DNA from: Citricoccus muralis
GTDB taxonomy: Bacteria > Actinomycetota > Actinomycetes > Actinomycetales > Micrococcaceae
Direction: 5' to 3'
Length of the DNA: 64,000 nt
NCBI RefSeq assembly: GCF_029637705.1
Contig: NZ_CP121252.1
Coordinates: 2,170,001 to 2,234,000 of the forward strand
Shown: positions 56,756-62,509 of the stretch, one piece after another
How positions within the stretch are numbered: position 1 is the stretch's first letter
Layout of the letters: every line of letters begins with the position of its first letter
The notes under the pieces: generated by a model
Database searches by the model: none
Told to the model about the DNA's origin: nothing
Seen by the model: only the letters and a program-made list of their open reading frames with translations
Made by a program: the position numbers and the translations under genes

Positions 56756-57213
56756 GCTACACCTTGGACAGCAACATCCTCATCGGCCTCGTGCAGCGCT
56801 ACCCGCGCGACATCTTCCCCAGCATCTGGGACAGCATCGAAGAGTCTGTGGCCCTCGGCGAGAGCTGCATCTGCGAAGCCGTCCATCGCGAGGTCTACCG
56901 GATCGGAGATGACCTCTACAAGTGGGCTAAGAAGCTCCCCGGATTCGTCTGCTCAACGAACGGTGAAGAACTGGCGACCGTGAAGGCGATCGGACAGGCA
57001 CATCCCGAATGGGTCCAAGGTCAGGTGAACGAGGCAGACCCGTTCGTGATCGCACACGCCAAGTTCGAGGGCTCGGACATCGTGAGCGAGGAGAACCGCA
57101 AGGGCCCGGGCGTCATTGACAAGAACTTGAAGATTCCCAACGTCGCCGACGAACACCAGGTACGAGTGCTCAAGTTCTTCGACTACGTCCGCGCTGAAGG
57201 ATGGTCATTCTAG
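56752..57213 (+). CDS. DUF4411 PIN-like nuclease (toxin of XRE-ImmA pair)
   Basis: 153 residues from TTG 56752, whose start overlaps the upstream stop. DUF4411 is a PIN-related family: YTLDSNILIGLVQRYPRDIFPSIW carries the first acidic residue (Asp6), CEAVHREVYRIGDDLYKW the second, and VNEADPFVIAHAKFEG (about 95-110) the third. Presumed metal-dependent RNase toxin controlled by the upstream ImmA-type protein. The end converges with the one-TM protein gene 13 bp away. Confidence 0.88.
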   Translation: MSYTLDSNILIGLVQRYPRDIFPSIWDSIEESVALGESCICEAVHREVYRIGDDLYKWAKKLPGFVCSTNGEELATVKAIGQAHPEWVQGQVNEADPFVIAHAKFEGSDIVSEENRKGPGVIDKNLKIPNVADEHQVRVLKFFDYVRAEGWSF

Positions 57214-57226
57214 GACGTGTGTACCT

Positions 57227-57262
57227 TTACACGTTGAACTGGAAATTCACCACGATCCGTTC
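57227..57262 (-). repeat. ychF-tail-like sequence, copy E
   Basis: The last codons of the one-TM protein gene read IVVNFQFNV-stop, against DVVEFRFNV-stop for YchF. Seven of the last nine residues agree or are conservative, and the nucleotide match is partial (ATTT, TTCAAYGTRTA). It is the 3' boundary of the third minus-strand module. Confidence 0.45.
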
Positions 57263-57700
57263 GCTCCACACGTTTCTCACACGCCCGCGCCTATCTACAG
57301 ACGCCGAAGCCACTAGCTCGAAGCTGGTGACTCCCGTAGGGACTGCCACACTGAACATCAATACGTCGCCTTGCGACACAGTCGAGCGGGGGCAGTCGGC
57401 GTGTTCCTCATCTCGCATGCCGAACATCCGCACAGTCGGCACGGAATCAGGATCGCCACCTTCCCAAGTTGGACTCCAAATCTGATGCAGGTAGGCGCGC
57501 GGCGATCGACATAGTACGTGCATCGGGATGACCCCCGGGGGCGAAGGTCGCTCGTCTACGACAAACTCAAAATCGACAGACTGCGAGTCGATAGTGAATC
57601 TGAATGTCAGCCACGCGACCAACGTAGCCGCGACAGCGACGACGAGACTTGTAGCCGCGATCACCACCTGCGCCCAAGTGGCGACATCCCAGTCGCTCAT
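57227..57700 (-). CDS. Hypothetical protein with one N-terminal TM helix
   Basis: 157 residues from ATG 57700. Residues 1-9 are polar, and a TM helix (about 10-36, VVIAATSLVVAVAATLVAWLTFRF) anchors a soluble beta-rich domain (SVDFEFVVDERPSPPGVIPM, DSVPTVRMFGMRDEE, QGDVLMFSVAVPTGVTSFEL). No family recognised. The protein ends in VVNFQFNV, like YchF. Before the IS110 insertion its ATG would have overlapped the stop of the PD-(D/E)XK-like gene (AAATGAGC), so the two formed one operon. In a defence island such anchored proteins can be effectors or sensors, but no function is shown. Confidence 0.7.
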   Translation of the reverse strand: MSDWDVATWAQVVIAATSLVVAVAATLVAWLTFRFTIDSQSVDFEFVVDERPSPPGVIPMHVLCRSPRAYLHQIWSPTWEGGDPDSVPTVRMFGMRDEEHADCPRSTVSQGDVLMFSVAVPTGVTSFELVASASVDRRGRVRNVWSERIVVNFQFNV

Positions 57701-57755
57701 TTCTTCCCCCGTTACCTTCTTTGTAGCCCGCTCTTCAAGAGAAGATGTGGGTGTG

Positions 57756-57838
57756 CTGGCCGGAAGGCCCCGGCATGATTACTGCCCCCAGTCGCCCATG
57801 ATCCGGGGGGTGATGTCACCGGGGCCTGAAGGTGCCAG
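57756..57838 (+). ncRNA. Candidate IS110 bridge RNA region
   Basis: Within the noncoding left end, GGCCCCGG (57766-57773) pairs with CCGGGGCC (57819-57826), and outer arms CTGGC (57756-57760) and GCCAG (57834-57838) also pair. This gives a stem with internal loops, the sort of fold in which IS110 bridge RNAs present target- and donor-guide loops. Position (upstream noncoding end) fits the IS110 group. Exact ends and guides not determined. Confidence 0.45.
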
Positions 57839-57957
57839 GGACATCGCTAATAGGGGCCGGGCAGAAGTAGTAGGCGAGGCCGTTTGTAACGTGAATGCCG
57901 AGCTCTGACGCCGTAGTCAGGCCAGCAATGGAATGCTGTTCTGACGAGTGGCGAATG

Positions 57958-59160
57958 CACGTGATCAAGAATCATACGGAGGTCGAGGTCTTCCTCGGTG
58001 TCGACGTAGGCAAGGGCGAACACCACGCCGTAGCCCTGAACCGGGAAGGGGCCAAACTCTACGACAAGGCACTGCCCAACGACGAGACCAAGATACAGAC
58101 GGTGATCGACAAGCTCACCGTTCACGGGACCGTGTTGTTCGTAGTGGACCAGCCGGCCACCATCGGCGCCTTGCCCGTGGCGGTCGCCCAAGCCGCCGGC
58201 GTCACGGTCGGTTACCTGCCAGGGTTGGCGATGCGCCGCATCGCGGACCTGCACCCCGGCGAGGCCAAGACCGACGCCAGGGACGCGGCGATCATCGCCG
58301 AGGCCGCCCGCACGATGCCGCACACACTGCGTTCCATCGAGGTCGCCGACGAGCAGGACCCCGAACTATCGATGCTCTACGGGTTCGACGATGACCTGGC
58401 CAAGCAGGTCACAGCGACTTCGAACCGCCTCCGGGGTCTGCTGACCCAGATTCACCCGGGGCTGGAGCGGGTTCTCGGCCCGCGCCTGGACCACCCGGCC
58501 GTGCTGGACCTGATCCGCACCTGGCCCACCCCAGCCAAGCTCCGCACGGCCGGGCGCAGGCGGGTCGCCACCCGCCTGAAGAAGCTCGCGCCGCGGATGT
58601 ATGACCGTCTGGCCGGTGAGATCTTCACCGCCCTGGAGGCCCAGACCGTGGTCGTGGTCGGCACCAACGCCGCAGCAGTGGTGCTGCCCCAACTGGCTGG
58701 GATGCTTGCCGATCTGCGAGCATCCCGGGACACCCTGCACACCCAGGTCGAAGCCCTGGTGGAGGCCCACCCTCTTCACCAGGTCCTGAGCTCGATCCCG
58801 GCGGTGGGCATCAGGACCGAAGCGCGGATCCTCACCGAGGTCGTTGGCAAGGACTTCGCCACCGCCGGGCACCTGGCTTCCTACGCCGGGCTCTCACCGG
58901 TGACCTGGAGATCCGGGTCCTCGATCCGCGGGGACCACTCATCCAGGCGGGGCAACAAGATCCTCAAACGCGCCCTGTTCCTCTCCGCCTTCGCCGCCCT
59001 GAAGGATCCGCTCTCCCGCGCCTATTACGACCGCAAGCGCACCCAGGGCAAGAAACACAACCAAGCCCTTATCGCCCTGGCCCGCCGCCGCTGCGACGTC
59101 ATCTACGCCATGCTCCGCGACGGCACCCTCTACGAGACCAAAACCCCCGCCGCAGCTTGA
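57958..59160 (+). CDS. IS110-family DEDD transposase
   Basis: About 400 residues. The N-terminal RuvC-like DEDD domain starts EVFLGVDVGKGEHHAVALNREG (first Asp), then VDQPATIGALPVAVAQAAGV, and HPGEAKTDARDAAIIAEAAR (acidic pair, about 104-123). The C-terminal Transposase_20 domain has LSSIPAVGIRTEARILTEV, FATAGHLASYAGLSPVTWRSGSS (catalytic Ser region), RGNKILKRALFLSAFAAL. Full length, so probably active. ATG 57958 is chosen; ATG 57928 or GTG 57964 are alternatives. Confidence 0.95.
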   Translation, partial: HVIKNHTEVEVFLGVDVGKGEHHAVALNREGAKLYDKALPNDETKIQTVIDKLTVHGTVLFVVDQPATIGALPVAVAQAAGVTVGYLPGLAMRRIADLHPGEAKTDARDAAIIAEAARTMPHTLRSIEVADEQDPELSMLYGFDDDLAKQVTATSNRLRGLLTQIHPGLERVLGPRLDHPAVLDLIRTWPTPAKLRTAGRRRVATRLKKLAPRMYDRLAGEIFTALEAQTVVVVGTNAAAVVLPQLAGMLADLRASRDTLHTQVEALVEAHPLHQVLSSIPAVGIRTEARILTEVVGKDFATAGHLASYAGLSPVTWRSGSSIRGDHSSRRGNKILKRALFLSAFAALKDPLSRAYYDRKRTQGKKHNQALIALARRRCDVIYAMLRDGTLYETKTPAAA

Positions 59161-59691
59161 CAAAGAACATAGGGGCACCCCCCCAGATGTCAGTCCACTA
59201 CGGAACTCCACCGTGTCCCCGTCAAGTGTCGCGTATGCGGCGCGCATCTCATCTGTCACGTCAATCCCTGCGTACTCGATCTGTCTCAGCGTCGGCTGTC
59301 GCCCGTTCGTGTGGGCACTGTAACGAGACACTGCTTCGACGTCCTTCGCGCTGACCTCACGCGCGAGGACCAACTCGAAGGTCTGGGACTCGAAGACGAG
59401 GAAGACCGCAGTGTCGAAGTCGAAGCTGCGAAATGTGCTGAACGTGCCAGAAGTCCGCCCACCCATCGCCTTGACCTGAATCCTTCGGCCGCCGGGATCG
59501 GTGACGTCATGTGACTTCGTTGAGTTCGGCTCGAGAACTCCTCCACGAGCCGCAACAACTACCTGTTCGGCTATGTCTCCCAGAGGCTGGTTGTTAGTGC
59601 GCACCAAGCCTCGCTTGCGAAGCTCCACGACTACGCTTGCTTCGACTTGAAGCAACTCCCGTACGCTGAGTCTCGACATGTCGGGCAGCAT
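58939..59691 (-). CDS. PD-(D/E)XK-like protein, C-terminal codons replaced by IS110 sequence
   Basis: Native part about 59183-59691 (about 170 residues): a helical/HTH-like N-terminus (SRLSVRELLQVEASVVVELRKRGLVRTNNQ), then PLGDIAEQVVVAARGG and SHDVTDPGGRRIQVKAMGG, which fits the E...D...QxK pattern of a PD-(D/E)XK fold such as DUF6998. The native end reads DGDTVEFRSGLTSGG, and KK-stop has been cut off by the IS; the frame now runs about 80 codons into the IS. The start may be ATG 59691 or 59679. Likely a nuclease-type defence gene, perhaps still functional. Confidence 0.65.
   Translation of the reverse strand: MLPDMSRLSVRELLQVEASVVVELRKRGLVRTNNQPLGDIAEQVVVAARGGVLEPNSTKSHDVTDPGGRRIQVKAMGGRTSGTFSTFRSFDFDTAVFLVFESQTFELVLAREVSAKDVEAVSRYSAHTNGRQPTLRQIEYAGIDVTDEMRAAYATLDGDTVEFRSGLTSGGVPLCSLSSCGGGFGLVEGAVAEHGVDDVAAAAGQGDKGLVVFLALGALAVVIGAGERILQGGEGGEEQGAFEDLVAPPG
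59183..59220 (-). repeat. ychF-tail-like sequence, copy C (interrupted by IS110)
   Basis: Minus strand encodes DGDTVEFRSGLTSGG, nearly the same as copy B (DVVEFRSGLTSGGKK). Over the 33-nt shared core (GGTGGAGTTCCGTAG onward) only a few third-position changes separate B and C. The remainder of the copy, GGAAGAAATGA, lies on the other side of the IS at 57697-57706. Confidence 0.65.
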
Positions 59692-59695
59692 CGAA

Positions 59696-59745
59696 CTACT
59701 TCTTCCCACCAGACGTTAGTCCGCTACGGAACTCCACCACATCGC
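59696..59745 (-). repeat. ychF-tail-like sequence, copy B
   Basis: Minus strand reads DVVEFRSGLTSGGKK-stop just after the stop of the HEPN-type gene, in a different frame from that gene, so it is not part of that protein. It ends in GGTGGGAAGAAG, which also serves as the ribosome-binding region of the next gene. Shares 13 nt with copy D and most of 33 nt with copy C. Confidence 0.65.
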
Positions 59746-59747
59746 AC

Positions 59748-61091
59748 TTACTCATTTGCACTCACCAGCTCGTTGAACGCGTCGTACAGGTAGTACTCGT
59801 CATCATTCTCGACCCCTTGCTCGTGGAGCCACTCCGCGAGAGCAGACCACTCGTCACGAGCCTCGACAGATGTCGGACAGCCAGAGTAGATGCTGCTCAG
59901 AATCGCCTCCGTGTATCCGGCAAGCCTGACTTGGTCTCGAGCGTTAGTTTCGATGGCCTCTCGGAGGAGAGCCACATCTTCCGGTGTCAGATCCGCACTA
60001 CATTTCTCGACCAATCGCAGGTTCGCCTCAGCACCACGAAAACTGGCTGAGAGTCTCACGCGCTCAATCGCCGGTCGCACAAACGCGCGGTGATCCATAG
60101 ACTGCCTCACCGCTCGACTCAGCTGCTCAGCATCCAGTTCATCGACGATCTGCTTAAACCTGATGGCAACGATCGGGTCGACGGGTGCGCCGCAGACGAA
60201 GAACCTCTCATCGAGCAACATGCCGAGCTCACAGTGGTCAAGTAGAGCCATCAATCGCGACCTACCGGTGCCGGGAAACACCGACCAGAATATTGACCGT
60301 GACCCGTACGCACCGACCGCCCGGACAAGTTCCTCATCGCCAAGAGATGCGGACGTCTCCCACGTGTGCAAAACGGACCGCAAGCACTCCTCGAACAAGG
60401 CTGGAGCTTCCGCCGCTATCGCATACACAGATTCCCGCGATCGCTTGGCTACCCGGTTGCTTCGATCAGGGGGCCGCAGGCTATTCTTGATCAGGACTTT
60501 CACCAGATTGACCTTCACCGTCTCTCGGGCAGGCTGAAAGAACCGTGCGAGAAAATACTCGTCGTCGTTCGGCCAAGACTCGCTCTTGACCTCATTTTCA
60601 AGAGTCGTCAGTATGCGCTTTCCTGCCAGAGGCCGCTGGGCGAACACGGCTCGATTCGCAGCTACCAGGTGGGTACGAACCACTTCAGCGTCTGGCATGA
60701 AGACTTCGCCATCATCGATATAGCCAGGGTGGGCGCAAAGATTCCGGTCCTCGTTCAAACGTTCGAGCTCTACCCTCTCCCGGGGCAGAAGGATCCCAAG
60801 ACGCTTCTCCGCCGTGTCGAGGATGTTCCTCTCATATTCCTGGACCCTGCTGACCGTCTGATTGGCGAGCGCCCTGTCGAGACCATCAACCACCTCCGCG
60901 GCTTGTCCATCGCCTGACTCTGCCAGATACCTGATCTTGCTAGTCAGATCGGCGACCACTGCAATCCAAAGAGATACCAAGGCCGCTCGATGCGCACCGC
61001 CCTCATAACACTTGACGACCTCAGCCAGCAGCGCACGAGAGCGCGGTTCTACAACGTCATGCTGAATCTGCTCAAGGTCCCTCAGCGACAT
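59748..61091 (-). CDS. HEPN-domain protein, probable defence RNase
   Basis: 447 residues. The N-terminal region EPRSRALLAEVVKCYEGGAHRAALVSLWIAVVADLTSKIRYL (about 15-56) and the Rx4H motif RNLCAH (Arg116, His121) are those of HEPN ribonuclease domains. The rest (about 150-447) is helical, with no recognised family; it includes NDDEYFLARFFQPARETVKVNL and a near-repeat VENDDEYYLYDAFNELV at the end. ATG 61091 lies inside the end of a 21-codon leader ORF. Same strand and directly behind ychF, so it is probably read from the ychF transcript. Confidence 0.7.
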   Translation of the reverse strand: MSLRDLEQIQHDVVEPRSRALLAEVVKCYEGGAHRAALVSLWIAVVADLTSKIRYLAESGDGQAAEVVDGLDRALANQTVSRVQEYERNILDTAEKRLGILLPRERVELERLNEDRNLCAHPGYIDDGEVFMPDAEVVRTHLVAANRAVFAQRPLAGKRILTTLENEVKSESWPNDDEYFLARFFQPARETVKVNLVKVLIKNSLRPPDRSNRVAKRSRESVYAIAAEAPALFEECLRSVLHTWETSASLGDEELVRAVGAYGSRSIFWSVFPGTGRSRLMALLDHCELGMLLDERFFVCGAPVDPIVAIRFKQIVDELDAEQLSRAVRQSMDHRAFVRPAIERVRLSASFRGAEANLRLVEKCSADLTPEDVALLREAIETNARDQVRLAGYTEAILSSIYSGCPTSVEARDEWSALAEWLHEQGVENDDEYYLYDAFNELVSANE

Positions 61092-61147
61092 GACTGCGAG
61101 CCCTCGGCTGTGAAGTACGCTTCCAGTACGCCGCGCGGCGACGTCAT
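61082..61147 (-). CDS. 21-codon leader ORF upstream of the HEPN gene
   Basis: MTSPRGVLEAYFTAEGSQSC-Arg-stop, with a perfect GGAGG 6 nt before its ATG. It starts 25 bp after the ychF stop and overlaps the HEPN start by 10 bp in another frame. Its Shine-Dalgarno is far better than that of the HEPN gene, which suggests translational coupling. It could also be the chopped end of an older reading frame. Confidence 0.5.
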   Translation of the reverse strand: MTSPRGVLEAYFTAEGSQSCR

Positions 61148-61205
61148 TTCTTGCCTCCGGAAATCATCCCGCTATACATTGAATCTAAATTCCACGACGT
61201 CGCCG
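61145..61205 (-). repeat. ychF native 3' end, copy A of the boundary sequence
   Basis: Minus strand DGDVVEFRFNV-stop followed by CGGGATGATTTCCGGAGGCAAGAAATGA. The part TAGCGG...TCCGGAGGCAAGAAATGA aligns with TAGCGG...TCTGGTGGGAAGAAGTAG in copy B and TCTGGGGGGAAGAAATGA in restored copy C. It is the native right end of the island. Confidence 0.55.
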
Positions 61206-62251
61206 TCTTGCATGATGTAATCCTTGCCTTCCATGCGTACCTTGCCTGCGGCTTTGGCGTCGGCCATGGAACCGGCGGCGACGAGGTCGTCGAAGGAGAC
61301 GATTTCGGCCTTGATGAATCCTCGCTGGAAGTCGGTGTGGATCACGCCGGCCGCTTCAGGAGCGGTGGCACCCTTGCGGATGGTCCAGGCGCGGGCTTCC
61401 TTCGGACCGGCGGTGAGATAGGTCTGCAGCCCGAGGGTCTCGAAGCCGACGCGGGCGAGCTGGTCGAGACCGGACTCGTCCTGACCGTTCATCTCCAGCA
61501 TCTCGCGGGCCTCTTCCTCGGATAGCTCCACCAGATCGGCTTCGAGCTTCGCGTCGAGGAACACAGCCTGGGCCGGTGCCACCAGGGCGGCCAGCTCTGC
61601 CTGCTTGTCTTTGTCGGCCAGGATGGCGTCGTCGGAGTTGAAGACGTAGATGAACGGCTTGGCGGTGAGCAGGTTCAGCTCGCGCAGGTTCTCCATGTCG
61701 AGCTTGTCGGCGGCGGAGAAGATGGTGTCGCCGCGCTCGAGCACGGCCTGGGCCTCGAGCAGCGCATCGAGTTCGGCTTTCTCGCGCTTCTTGCCCTTGA
61801 CCTCCTTCTCGATCCGCGGCACGGCTTTCTCCACAGTCTGCAGGTCGGCGAGGATGAGCTCGGTGTTGATGGTCTCCATATCAGAGGACGGGTTCACGGC
61901 GCCGTCGACGTGGACGACGTCGGAGTCCTCGAAGGCGCGCACCACCTGGGCGATGGCTTCGGCTTCACGGATGTTGGCCAGGAATTGGTTGCCCAGCCCC
62001 TCTCCCTCAGAGGCGCCCTTGACGATGCCGGCGATGTCAACGAAGGACACGGTGGCGGGCAGGATTTTCTGGGAACCGAAGATACCGGCCAGCTGATCCA
62101 GTCGTTCGTCAGGCAGGTTCACGATCCCTACGTTGGGGTCGATGGTAGCGAACGGGTAGTTCGCCGCCAGGACGGTCTGACGGGTGAGCGCGTTAAAGAG
62201 GGTCGACTTGCCGACGTTGGGAAGTCCCACGAATCCGATTGTTAGAGCCAC
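61172..62251 (-). CDS. ychF: Obg-family ATPase/GTPase YchF
   Basis: 359-residue translation-associated P-loop NTPase that hydrolyses ATP and binds ribosomes. G1 is GFVGLPNVGKSTLFNAL (about 7-23), G3 FVDIAGIVKGASEGEGLGNQFL (about 65-86), and the G4 region NSDDAI replaces NKxD, as in the ATP-preferring YchF branch. A coiled coil (about 130-190) and the C-terminal TGS domain (LQTYLTAGPKEARAWTIRKG, then DFQRGFIKAEIV) are complete. GTG 62251 gives the standard start MALTIGFVGLP; ATG 62260 is possible. The 3' end is the anchor of the accessory island. Confidence 0.95.
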   Translation of the reverse strand: MALTIGFVGLPNVGKSTLFNALTRQTVLAANYPFATIDPNVGIVNLPDERLDQLAGIFGSQKILPATVSFVDIAGIVKGASEGEGLGNQFLANIREAEAIAQVVRAFEDSDVVHVDGAVNPSSDMETINTELILADLQTVEKAVPRIEKEVKGKKREKAELDALLEAQAVLERGDTIFSAADKLDMENLRELNLLTAKPFIYVFNSDDAILADKDKQAELAALVAPAQAVFLDAKLEADLVELSEEEAREMLEMNGQDESGLDQLARVGFETLGLQTYLTAGPKEARAWTIRKGATAPEAAGVIHTDFQRGFIKAEIVSFDDLVAAGSMADAKAAGKVRMEGKDYIMQDGDVVEFRFNV

Positions 62252-62509
62252 GTCGACCATCGTACCGGTCACTGTGCGGCTGAACTGAACCTTACTGAAC
62301 TGCGGAATCCGACGTGAGGCGAATCTCAGTCCTGGACATCGGTCGCTGACAGTAGCCATACTCCGCACTTCCCGGCTACGGTGGAGTACGTTTTGCGTTC
62401 CGGAAGCCCCTTCGCCGCAGGCGGGGTGCGCTTCTAAAAGTGCATCGCTACACCGCGGCAGGGGGCCGGTGAGAACGCGCGGTCCCCTCCGTCGAGAGAG
62501 GACATCGCT

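Larger units (their letters stand above)
57711..59182 (+). mobile_element. IS110-family insertion sequence
   Basis: About 1.47 kb: a 247-bp noncoding left end, one DEDD transposase gene and a short right end. No terminal inverted repeats, as in the IS110 group. The boundaries come from the interrupted target: joining left flank ...tcatttcttccccc and right flank ccagatgtcagtcc... restores a sequence parallel to copy B (SGLTSGGKK-stop). Both junctions fall in a run of C, so the exact ends are uncertain by a few bases. Confidence 0.85.

Noticed and set aside
54579-61205. Integrase or phage structural genes that would make the ychF island a prophage or classical integrative element
   Set aside because: None of the open frames resembles a tyrosine or serine recombinase or a phage structural protein; only the IS110 transposase is present.
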